From: Diacronema lutheri
Taxonomy: Eukaryota > Haptophyta > Pavlovophyceae > Pavlovales > Pavlovaceae
Reading direction: 5' to 3'
Assembly: GCA_019448385.1 (NCBI GenBank)
Contig: JAGTXO010000012.1
Location: 890,501 to 954,500, forward strand
Length of the DNA: 64,000 bases
The notes under the pieces were generated by a model. It saw nothing but the letters and a program-made list of their open reading frames with translations, did not search any database and was not told the DNA's origin. The number at the start of each line of letters is the position of its first letter. Within the stretch, counting starts at the first letter, position 1. Shown here piece after piece: positions 1-8,925 of this stretch. A program made the position numbers and the translations under genes.

Positions 1-1332
1 GCCGCATCACGGTGCGCGGCGAGCTGCACGCGGACGGCGTGTTGGTCACGCCCCAGCTGAGTGCTGCAGGACCTGCGCTCAACGTGACCGTTGGCTCCGA
101 GCGCGACGCGGCGTCGGCCTTACTCGCCTTCAACGTGGGCGGCAGCGCGGCCGTCGTCGCGCTCACCCCGGCGGAGCTTCTTGTACGCGCCGACTCGCGC
201 TTCCTTGGCAAAGTGGATGTCCAGCAGCAGCTCGCGGTGGTGCGCGCGCGCGCCGCGCGCGCGCGCACGCGACGCGCACGGCTGCTACTGAGCAAGAGAC
301 ACGGCGCCCGTGCTGCCCGTGCTGCCGCGCGCTGCCGCGCAGGCCGGGCGCATGCGCGTTGGCGGCCAGATGGACATGGACGCCAACATCACCATGCGAT
401 ACGGCACCGTGCTCACAGCAAGCGCCATCGCGTCGGACGGACTCCACCCGCTCCAGCTCGAGAGCGACCATTCCTCGGGCGTTCATGTGAAGGTTTGGCG
501 CGCTGCTCCGACCGCCCACCGCTGCCTGTGCGGGCGCACGGGGGTACGCTCGGCCGATGCGCGCCGCGTTTCTTTCGGAAGGTTGGCGCAACCTGCCGCG
601 GTCGCGTTCACCAAAGCGCTCGCCTCGCGCTCGTGCCTCTCTGCGGCCGACCTCGCCCGCGCCTGCGCGGCAGGTGCTCGGCGGCGAGAGCGTTCGGGTG
701 ACGAGCACCGGCGTGATTGTAGCGGGTGGCCTCGAAGTTGGCGGATGGACCATGTCGCAGCGCGTGCACGCGCGGGCGTCGAACCTCACGCTCAGCACCG
801 ACGCTACAGGCGTCGATTTTGAGGTTGGCAACGCGACCGTCGGCCGCGTGAGCGCCGAGGGCCTCACGATGGCCGGCGGGCGCAACCTGAGCGTGCCGGC
901 GAGCTCGGCCATCGTGCTCGGCGACATGCAGCTGCGCGTGGACGCGGCGGGCAGCTGGCGCGATGCCTCGCCCGCACTCGTGCTCGAGCGCGTGGCGACG
1001 AGCAGCGGCTCGGGCGCGGTTGTGGTCGCGGGCGACCTGCAGGTGGACGCAGGCACGTTTGTGCGGGGGAGCGTGTGGGTGGGCGGCGACCTCGTGCTGA
1101 GCGATCCGACCAGCCGGACGCCCGTGCCAACGCCCGCCAACTCGAGCGCGTCGTGCGAGCAGGTGCGCGCTGCGGCGCACGCGTGCGCCCCCGCGCGCGC
1201 GGGGCTGTAACTCACAGGCGCAGTGTGAGTACCCGCCCGCGCCGGCAGGGGACGCTGCGCTGGGACGCGGATTTCATATACGTTTGCGTGGCGAGCAGCC
1301 TGTGGAAGCGCGCCAACTTGAGCGCCTTCTGA
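1..1332 (+). CDS. Repetitive beta-rich protein, 3' part (5' end outside window)
   Basis: The gene enters from the left edge. Supported exons are 1..239 (or ..236), 343..492, 674..1162 and 1249..1332, all phase 0 with GT-AG introns of 86-181 bp. The protein is made of short alternating hydrophobic/Gly stretches, with recurring patterns like 'GELHADGVLV', 'VLGGESVRVTSTGVIVAGGL' and 'VAGDLQVDAGTFVRGSVWVG', as in beta-solenoid or adhesin-like surface proteins. The last exon ends in a 'GTLRWDADFIYVCV..WKRANLSAF' tail, a terminal module found after such repeats in other proteins. No catalytic motif is visible. A secreted or surface role is an inference only, because the N-terminus is missing. The last acceptor (CAG at 1246-1248) was chosen because it yields this coherent tail; another AG at 1222-1223 gives an implausible one. 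Confidence 0.6.
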
Positions 1333-1414
1333 ACGCCTCCTGACCCAGATTTGTGACTGTCTGACTGCCAGGCGACGCTCGTGACGCCAAGACGTGTGGG
1401 TACCAGCGTCCACG

Positions 1415-2260
1415 ATGGCTGAGCCTGACGACGCGCCGCGCCAGCCGCTCAAGGGCCTCTCGCCTAAGAGGCTGGCCAAGTTCAACGAGGCGAACGCGCG
1501 GAAGGGCGTGTGCTATATCGCGCGCGTGCCGCCCTTCCTCAAGCCGGCCAAGCTGCGCCACCTCCTCGAGGGCTTTGGTACCGACGTGCTGCGCATCTAC
1601 TGCGCGCCCGAGGAAAAGGCCTTGCGCGCGCGCAGGCTGAGGGCGGGCGGGAACAAGAAGCAGATGTTCAGCGAGGGCTGGGTCGAGTTTGCCGAGAAGC
1701 GCGTTGCCAAGCAGATTGCCTCCTCGCTGAACAACACGCCGATCGGCGGCTCGAAGCGCAGCTTCTACGCGCACGACCTGTGGAACATCAAGTACCTCTC
1801 AAAGTTCAAGTGGGACGACCTGACGGAGAAGATCGCGTACGAGCGTAAGGTGCGCGAGCAGAAGCTGCGCCTCGAGCTCGCGCAGGCCAAGCGCGAGAAC
1901 GCTTTCTACATGCAGAAGGTCACGCAGGCCAAGGCCATCGACGCGATGGCGGAGCGCAAGCGCAGCACGGCGCGCCCCGCCCCCGACGTGGGGCACGCCG
2001 CGGCGGCTGGCGCTGCGGCGGCCGAGGCGGGGACAGGGGTGGCGCGAGCGCGGCGCACCTTTGCGCAGAAGCCGGTGCTCAGGCCACCAACCGCGCGGGA
2101 CGCGCCAGTGGTGGGCACGGACGTGCTCGCACGCGTGCTCAGCAGCGGCCGCCGCGCCGAGCCCGACGCGCCCGCGCCGACGGCGACCAAGGCGCGCAAG
2201 CGACGGCACGGCGTTGAGCACGGTTTGATCCCGCAACGCGCGAAGCAGCAGCGAGGATGA
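1415..2260 (+). CDS. ESF2: Pre-rRNA-processing protein ESF2 / ABT1
   Basis: Single-exon gene of 281 residues. The start is the ATG at 1415; upstream in-frame codons are not ATG. An RRM-like domain of the ESF2/ABT1 type covers about residues 30-140: 'GVCYIARVPPFLKPAKLRHLL' begins it, 'YCAPEEKALRARR' and 'FSEGWVEFAEKRVAKQIASS' follow, and 'FYAHDLWNIKYLSKFKWDDL' is the family signature. A basic, helical C-terminal tail follows. The family acts in the nucleolus in the small-subunit processome, where ESF2 aids early cleavages of pre-rRNA and stimulates the helicase Dbp8 in yeast. The length is close to that of known members. A TAATAAA-like sequence lies about 20 bp after the stop. The identification is confident. 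Confidence 0.9.
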   Translation: MAEPDDAPRQPLKGLSPKRLAKFNEANARKGVCYIARVPPFLKPAKLRHLLEGFGTDVLRIYCAPEEKALRARRLRAGGNKKQMFSEGWVEFAEKRVAKQIASSLNNTPIGGSKRSFYAHDLWNIKYLSKFKWDDLTEKIAYERKVREQKLRLELAQAKRENAFYMQKVTQAKAIDAMAERKRSTARPAPDVGHAAAAGAAAAEAGTGVARARRTFAQKPVLRPPTARDAPVVGTDVLARVLSSGRRAEPDAPAPTATKARKRRHGVEHGLIPQRAKQQRG

Positions 2261-2666
2261 ATGAGCGTGCGCGACTCGCCTAATAAACTCCGCTGAAAAA
2301 CTCAATTTCCGCTCAGACCTTCCTCGCTCGGACGCGGCGTTTACCAAGAGGCTCGCACGGGGGGGGGCCTGGGGGGGGGGGGGGAGGAGGGGGTCGCATC
2401 CGCGCGCTCGTCTCATGTCCCGCAGCGCATTCCTGCGCGAGGACGCACCGGGGACGCTCCTCAGAACACTCTGGAAGCCGGTGTGGCGCGCTCGAGCTCG
2501 CATGATCGAACGCTGCGCGCGATACGCCAGCTGGCGCACACCAGCACACGTCGTCGTTCAGAACAGATTGCGCGTCGGCTGCCACCTCTCGCTGGCCCGG
2601 CGGCGCCGCCACGGAGCGCAAGCCACGCGCGGCCGCTTGACCGAATCGCATCGTTCGATGTGGATT
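2261..2666. other. Intergenic region with G-runs
   Basis: About 400 bp between two convergent stop codons. It holds the likely 3' UTR of ESF2 and two long G-runs around 2359-2390 (on the other strand, C-runs). I see no RNA gene or convincing coding signal here. Confidence 0.5.
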
Positions 2667-2828
2667 TCACTGCTTGCCGTCGGCGAGCCGCTGCTGGCGG
2701 CGCTGGTACGAGCGCTGGAAGATGCCACCCATCGAGCCGAAGACGAACACGCCGCTCACGACCGTCACGGCGAGCAGCCCGCCGACCACCACCTTGTGCG
2801 CTGCGTCCGCCACACGCGTCAGCAGCAT
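2667..2828 (-). CDS. COX14-like small mitochondrial membrane protein
   Basis: A 53-residue ORF starting at the ATG at 2828 ('MLLTRVADAAHKVVV'); a longer form from 2876 adds 16 residues. It has one transmembrane segment (about residues 13-34) followed by a basic tail with 'RSYQRRQQR'. The pattern TRVxDxxHKxxV then a Gly-containing TM matches the small COX14 family of cytochrome c oxidase assembly factors (human member 57 aa), which sits in the inner mitochondrial membrane and regulates COX1 synthesis and assembly. Size, topology and the N-terminal motif support the call, but a protein this small cannot be assigned securely by eye. It is divergent from the next gene with 80 bp between start codons. 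Confidence 0.5.
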   Translation of the reverse strand: MLLTRVADAAHKVVVGGLLAVTVVSGVFVFGSMGGIFQRSYQRRQQRLADGKQ

Positions 2829-2908
2829 GGCGGCTCTGACCCTTTGTCCTGCAAGGCCGCCCCGTTCGCCGGTCATGAAACTGAAACAGCCCGGAGAAAG
2901 GCCCCCCG

Positions 2909-4661
2909 ATGGCGCCGTCCAGCGGCTCGCCCGTCTTCGTGCATTTCATGCCGATGCCCTTGCGGGCGGAGGGCAAGAAGCACCTTCCATGGATCGTGCA
3001 CACGTCCGATGGTTCGGCGTGCCTCGAGTCAGCGCACGTCGTCTTCAAAACGCTCGTCGGCTTTGAGACGTACGAGGGATGTCCGCCCGACCAGACTTGC
3101 AAATGCACCGTCTCCAACCACCACCTGCGCGGGCATGGCCGCGTGCGGTGGGAGGGCACGACGGCCGTGATAGAATGCGCGGACGACGACGAGAACCGCC
3201 TCGTCAACGTCGCGTCTTTCCGCGACGACGCCAAGCGGCAGGCGCGCGAGGTGAGCGGCATCCGCACCGAGCTGCGCAGGCTCAAGGAGGACAGCGACAA
3301 GACGCTGGCGGCCAACGGGCAGCTCAAGGCGCGTGTCATCGAGCTCGAGCGCATCAAACTCGAGCACGAGGGTGGGCCATTGCGCGAGGCCGAGGTACGC
3401 ACGCCGAGCGGCCCGCCCCACCCACCCCTGGGCCCTTCGTCCCCTTGTGCGGCAGAGTCCGCTTGCTCCGCCTGCGCGTGCGCGCGCGCGCACCCACGCC
3501 CCGGCCGGCGCCGCGGCCTCGCGAGCGAGTGCCTGCGGGCGTTACGCGTCGGGCCCAGCCCTGGCCCGTCTGCGTACCGCATCGTCTCCGGGCAGAGCAC
3601 CTACCATTCCTTTCCCCCAATCTTCCATTGGGGGGGGGGGGGGGGGGGGGGGGGCGCGTGGACTACGATTGGGCAGCGGAGGCCAGCCGCCATTAATTGC
3701 TACACGCGCGCCCACAACCCTCGCTTCTTGCGCGCGAGCCAAGGCCGCATCCCGCGCCCCGCGCCGTCACGTTGCCACGCCGCTGCGACCTCCCCTCGCT
3801 GCTGCCCGCCCCCCCCCCCCCCCCCCCCGTTGCCCCCAATTGCCCGCCCCCATTGCTCGCAGCTTCTCAAGCGCAGACACGCCTCGCTCGCGCAGCAGTA
3901 CAAGGCGCTCGTCGCCAAGCTGAGGGCGGGTGCGGACGGTGCAGCCGGTGGCAGCGCGGGCGCGGGTGGCGGCGCGGCCAGCCCACGGCGCGCGCCGGTG
4001 GGCGGCGCGTACCGACCGCCCGTCGCACGGCAAAGCGACGGCACGCGGCTCGCCGGAGCGGAGCCGCGCCCGCACGGCGCGCGCGACGAGCCGGAGAGAG
4101 CCGTCGACGTCGACGCGTCCGCGCCGTCCGCGCCGCCACCCGGCCGGGAGGTGTTACTGCGTTACGCGTGCTCGCTCATCCTAGCGGCTGCGAGTTGGGG
4201 CGCGAGGCGCGCGCGAGATGGCGCGCCGGCCGCGCGCGCGCTCGCAGGGCCCGACGCCGGCGCCGGCGGCGAGGGCGCGGGCACGGGCGGCGAGCGCTCG
4301 CGCCTCGCCTCCGCCGGCTCGTCATCGTCATCGGCGACCTCCGAGCCGCACGGCATCGTTGGCCACGCGCCGCCCTGCCCGCCGTGCGCACAAGACGCGC
4401 TGGGCGTCGACGTGTCCCCTCCGCGTGCCCTTCCCGCCGCCGAGCTGGCCGACTGCCAGGCGTCGCTCAAGGCGCTGCTCAGGCGCACGGGCCAGCAAGT
4501 CTTTGTGCTCACAGCCAAGCTGCCCGACGGGACGCGCACGGGCGCGACGGTTTCATCCGCCGTTTCGTGCAGCATGGAGCCGCCGATGCTTTGTTTGAAT
4601 GTGGCGGCTCGCTCGCGGCTGGGCGCGTGCCTCGTGCCCGGCGCGGCCGGCGCCGCGGGAG

Positions 4662-4700
<39 letters not shown>

Positions 4701-5905
4701 GCGTCGCCTTTGTGCTGCACGCGCTCTCCGCACACGGCGAGCCGCTCGCGCGCCATTTCGCCGTCCGCGGCGCCACCGCCGCGTCGCTGTTCGGCGAGGC
4801 GGACGGCGCGCGCGCGCTCGCGCTCGACGGTGTGCGGCTGGGCTCGACGGGAGCACCGCACGACCAGCCGACGCTCGCTTCAGCCGCCGTGCTCGGCTGG
4901 GCGGAATGCGTAACGGCGAGCGCCATGATGGCGGGCGGGCATTGGGTCGTCGCTGCGCACGTGACGCGCGTGCACGTCGGCGCGAGCGGCGCGAGCGCAG
5001 GGGGCGACGCGCCGCGCCCGTCGCCGCCGTCCCCGTCCTCGTCCGCGCCCCCGCTCATCTACTGCGACGCGACGTACACGAGCGTGCGTGCGCGGCCGGG
5101 GGCAGGGCACGCCGCGGTGGGGCAACACGGGGCCGACGACACGGTGGATGGCGCGGCAATCGACGCGTTGAACCGTCCGCTCACCGCGCCGGCTCCGCAG
5201 CACGGCGCGCATTGCCCGCCGGCTGCGCCATTGGTGCCGACGCACGCGCTCGCGTCGCGCGCGCCGCAGCCGAGCGCGCCCGTTGGGGCCGCGTGCTGCC
5301 CGCCGTTGGGCAGCGCGCTGCTGAGCCGCGCGCCGGCCGCGTCGAGCGCTGACGGCTGGGCGGCGGCGCTCGGCAGCGGCGCGGCGGCGAGCCGGGCCGC
5401 CTGCTCGCCGCGCGCGTCCGCCGCCACGTGCTTCTCGCCCGCCGCCTTCTCCTCGGCCATGCGCGGCGCGGCGGGCAGCATGGCCGCGGCCCCGCTCGGA
5501 GCGACTGCGTTGGGCCCGAGTGGCCTTGTCCCGCGGTCGACGGCGCGCCCGCCGGCTGTGGGCGTGGGTCCGGGCGTGCACGCGTCGGCGGGCGGGTCGC
5601 ACCACCCGCTCGCGCGCGGCGGCGGCGGCGCACCGTTTGTCGCGCACGGCGTGTCGAGAGGGCGTGCCCCCTCGCTGACTGTCGTTCCCTCGCTGACTGT
5701 CGTCTCGCTTGGGCTGGGCGTTGTGCCCGTCAGGCGGCCTGAGCTCTTCGCGCAGTCCATGCCGCACGCGGGCCACGCGGGCGGTGGCTTCGGCGGTGGC
5801 GGTGCCCATCACGCCGGCGCATTCTTGGGCGCGGCGGTGCAGGCGGCGCACTTTGGCATCGGCGGTCAGCCGCAGCGCGCGGCGGCTGTGCGCGCGAGGC
5901 CGTGA
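2909..5905 (+). CDS. Flavin-reductase-like domain protein with novel N-terminal region
   Basis: Exons 2909..3394 and 3863..5905 (both phase 0), 842 residues. Residues 1-90 form an unrecognised domain with paired cysteines ('GCPPDQTCKC'), followed by a coiled coil (about 105-200) that runs cleanly across the splice junction. A flavin-reductase-like FMN-binding split-barrel domain spans about 360-560: 'QVFVLTAKLPDGTRTGATVSS', 'SMEPPMLCLNVA', 'LGWAECVTASAMMAGGHWVV' and 'PLIYCDATY' are its characteristic segments, interrupted by a poly-Gly insert. Such domains bind FMN and reduce flavin or act as oxygenase partners. The last 280 residues are Ala/Gly/Pro-rich and probably disordered. The 468-bp intron has a 24-nt G-run and a 20-nt C-run. 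A second intron at about 4151-4247 was considered, but the reading frame argues against it. The fusion architecture is unfamiliar to me. Confidence 0.7.
3395..3862 (+). repeat. Intron with facing G-run and C-run
   Basis: Within the flavin-reductase gene intron an uninterrupted G-run (about 3631-3654) is followed some 155 bp later by an uninterrupted C-run (about 3810-3829). In the transcript these could pair to form a hairpin that brings the splice sites closer, or arise from slippage. Confidence 0.6.
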
Positions 5906-6023
5906 GTACCGGCGGCGGTAGAAAATACAGAGTTTTTCTAAAGGGAGTTGTTGTGTACAAGCGCCCACCGGGGGCCCTACCAGCCGCGCTCTCAGGCAGT
6001 ATGAAACAATAATGGCTGCGGCG

Positions 6024-8152
6024 TTACTTCTTCTTGTCGGCCGTTACCTGCCCGATGGGAGGGGCGGGCGGGGGGCGGCAAGGCGGGGTCAGCAGCACGC
6101 GGCGAGGGACGCGAACGCGTCAGTGCCATGCGCGTGGGGCACGCGCGCGTGCGCTGGCCGCGCCTCTCACGTTGAACTTAAAGTAGCAGATGTCGCCGTC
6201 CTCGACGATGTACTCCTTCCCCTTCTGCATGTACTTGCCCGTCGCCTTGCACTGCGCCTCGGATCCCGCCTCCTTCCAGTCGTCAAAATGCATCACCTCC
6301 GCCATGATGAAACCGCGCTCAAAGTCTGTGTGGATCGTCCCAGCCGCGCCCGGAGCCTGCGCACGCAACCGACGGCGGGCGGCAGCAACGGTGGGAAGGG
6401 AGGGAGGGGGGGGGGGGGGGCGTGCCAGCGGCGCTCAGCGCGCAGCGCGCACTGGCGGCTCGACGGCGCGCGTCGGCCAGCTGCGCATGGGACGACGGCA
6501 AGCAAGCGCCGCATGGTGGGGGGGGGGGGGGGGGGGTCTGGGCAGGCAGGCGGGCAGGCGGGGCGGGCGCGTCACCTTGCACGGGTCGCGTATCGTCCAG
6601 CACTTGACCTCGTCCGCCCCCGCGGTGAAGAAGTGGATGAGGCGGAGGAGGTGGTAGCCCGTCTTGACCACCTTGGGCAGCTGCGATCGCACCTTGTGCT
6701 CGACGAGCAGCGCCTCCCTCGCACCCTCGTCCTCCATCGCTGCGAGCTTTGCCTCAAACTCGGCCGAGTAGGGGATCAACGCCTCGCCGGGGCAGTGCTC
6801 GTCGACGTAGGCCTTCACCTTGCCGAGGAACTTGTTCTTCTGCCGCAGAAAGTCCGGCTCAGACATGTTGACCAGGTACACTGGGGGGAAAGGAGGGAAG
6901 GAGGGGAAAGGAGGGGAAAGGAGGGGAAAGGAGGGGAAAGGAGGGGAAAGGGGGGGGGGGGCGGGGGTAAGCTGCCGGGGTAGGCCGCTGTCCGGGGTTC
7001 GTGCGGGGCTGGCTGGCGCGTCGGGCGGCGTGATGTCTCACTCGCGGGCTTGGCGGTGAGGAGCATGAGCTCATTGAGCACATCAATCTCCTTGTAGCCC
7101 CACTTGTAGTGGTTGACAGCGAAGCGCACGTCCTTCCCCGCCTTGAGCCACTCGAGCGTCGTCTCGAGTGTCGCGAGGCTCTCGGCGGCCTTCTTGTTCT
7201 TCGGGTCGCGCTTGATCTGCCCGCACGGGGGGAGGGGGCAAGGGGGGAGGGGGGTGTCGGCGCACGGAGGGCGAGGCAAAGGGGTGCAGAGGCGCACGGA
7301 GGGCGAGGCAAAGGGGTGCAGAGGCGCACGGAGGGCGAGGCAAAGGGGTGCAGAGGCGCACGGAGGGCGAGGCAAAGGGGTGCAGAGGCGCACGGAGGGC
7401 GAGGCAAAGGGGTGCAGAGGCGCACGGAGGGCGAGGCAAAGGGGTGCAGAGGCGCACGGAGGGCGAGGCAAAGGGGTGCAGAGGCGCGCGTGCGCAAAGC
7501 TCGCGCTGTTGGCGTCGCACCTCCTTCTGCATGTCGGGGATCTTGTTGTTGATCGCGTCCATGTCCTTGAAGCGCAGCTCCGCGCGGATAATGTCAAGGT
7601 CGCGCATCGGGTCGCACGCGCCCTCGGTGTGCGTGACCCCCGTGTCCTTCTCCTCAAACACGCGCACGACGTGGAAGATCGCGTCGGTCGCGCGGATGTG
7701 CGAGAGGAAGGCGTTGCCCAGGCCCTCGCCCGCGTGCGCGCCCTTCACGAGGCCAGCGACTGCGCCGCGCGTCGCAGCCACGGGCCGTCGGGTGCGGCGC
7801 GCGTGAGGAGCGCGCGGCGCGCGCCCGGCGAGCGTCTCCCGGCGCGCCGCGCGTGGCTTGGGCCGCTCTCCGCCGGGCGCGCACTGTCGACGACGGTGAG
7901 CCACGCGGGCACCTTGCTCGCCGGCTGGTACTTGTTGCAGAGCATGTCGAACCTCTCGTCCGGCACCTTGACGCGCGCGGTCGACGGGTCGATCGTGCAG
8001 AAGGGGAAGTTCTCGGCGGCCACGTTCTGCGAGCAGAGCACGTTGAACGTGGTCGACTTGCCCACGTTGGGCAGGCCAACGAGGCCGGCCGAGACGTGGT
8101 TGCCTGGCCGGCCGAGCATCGGCGGCAACTCGACGACCTTCTTCGGCGCCAT
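6024..8152 (-). CDS. OLA1: Obg-like ATPase OLA1 / YchF
   Basis: Six exons: complement of 7885..8152, 7521..7759, 7042..7216, 6576..6880, 6171..6356 and 6024..6047, all GT-AG and phase-consistent, giving 398 residues (human OLA1 has 396). The G domain starts with '[17 protein letters not shown]' (P-loop), then '[21 protein letters not shown]' and '[28 protein letters not shown]' (G2/G3 region; YchF prefers ATP over GTP). A helical coiled-coil domain follows, then the TGS domain '[19 protein letters not shown]'. The last exon codes only 'VTADKKK'. The enzyme is a cytosolic ATPase linked to ribosomes and stress responses. Introns 2 and 3 hold tandem repeats. The gene is divergent from the next with 77 bp between ATGs. 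Confidence 0.97.
6883..6960. repeat. GGGGAAAGGA-type purine repeat in OLA1 intron 3
   Basis: About six copies of a 10-bp purine unit, next to the acceptor of intron 3 (6881-7041). Read on the gene's strand it is a long polypyrimidine tract directly before the AG. Confidence 0.8.
7261..7484. repeat. 32-bp tandem repeat, 7 copies, inside an OLA1 intron
   Basis: Seven identical head-to-tail copies of a 32-bp unit (CGCACGGAGGGCGAGG at its start) fill most of OLA1 intron 2 (7217-7520). The unit length is not a multiple of 3, consistent with non-coding DNA. On the transcribed strand it is pyrimidine-rich. Confidence 0.95.
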
Positions 8153-8229
8153 GGTCCCGCGCCTCGACGACGACCCGCTCTGTGCCGCTCCGGCCCACTC
8201 CACGTGATTTTTCGTGCGAGGGCCAAGCA

Positions 8230-8682
8230 ATGCGGGTTCTCGTCGCGCTGCTCGCCTGCGCATCGATCGCGGTCGACGGCGCTGCGCCGGGGCACGCGCT
8301 TGCGCCACGGCCGCGCGCGCTCGTCGCGCCTGGCCTGCGCCGCGCTCGCGCCGCCCCGCTCGTGCTCGCAGCATCGGAGGACGATGGCGCCGAGGCGCCG
8401 GCCGCGCCGCCGGCCGCGCCGGCGGTGACAAAGGCGGAGCAGCCCGTCGCGCCGCCCGCGCCGGTGCAGCCGATCTGCAACACGTGCGACGGCAGTGGGC
8501 GCATCGAGGGCGGCTGGGGGACGCTGCCGGGCCTCAAATGGGTGAGCACCACCTTTGGCCTGCGCGCCTACCGGCCGTGCCCCGAGTGCGCGCGCGCCGG
8601 CCGACGGTACGTGCGCCGCGGCCAAAACCTCGACGAGATCTACTCGGGTGCGCCGCGCCGGACGCCCAACACGCCCAACTGA
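8230..8682 (+). CDS. Secreted or plastid-targeted DnaJ-type zinc-finger protein
   Basis: A 150-residue ORF from the ATG at 8230. Residues 1-18 ('[17 protein letters not shown]') look like a signal peptide, followed by an Ala/Pro/Arg-rich stretch that could serve as the second half of a bipartite plastid-targeting signal. The C-terminal half has a CxxCxGxG motif ('[13 protein letters not shown]') and a second CxxC ('[12 protein letters not shown]'), as in DnaJ-like zinc-binding proteins of plastids; there is no J domain. Family members act in protein folding or redox assembly of photosynthetic complexes; the role here is inferred. It shares a 77-bp divergent promoter region with OLA1. Confidence 0.65.
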   Translation: MRVLVALLACASIAVDGAAPGHALAPRPRALVAPGLRRARAAPLVLAASEDDGAEAPAAPPAAPAVTKAEQPVAPPAPVQPICNTCDGSGRIEGGWGTLPGLKWVSTTFGLRAYRPCPECARAGRRYVRRGQNLDEIYSGAPRRTPNTPN

Positions 8683-8925
8683 GCTGCGCGCTCGCGCTCG
8701 TGCCCGCGTCGCGCGGCGGCGAGAGCGTGCTTGCTTTTCTCAATTTGGCCTCTGCGGCTTCAGCGTGGCCGCGGTCGCCGGCGCGTCCCAGCCATCGTCA
8801 ATCGGGCCGCGCCGCGTCGGCATGGTTGGCGCGTGGACCCAGGCGACGCGGGTGCTGCCGCCACCGCGGTGAGTGCCTTCTCGCAGCCTGTGACGGGGCC
8901 CCTGTCTGGGTCAGGTCATGCACTG

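Noticed and set aside
4151-4247. Second intron in the flavin-reductase gene
   Set aside because: Plausible GT and AG exist, but removing the segment shifts the frame away from the clear reductase domain.
7261-7484. CRISPR-like array from seven 32-bp repeats
   Set aside because: The repeats are directly adjacent with no spacers, in an intron of a eukaryotic gene; a plain tandem repeat.
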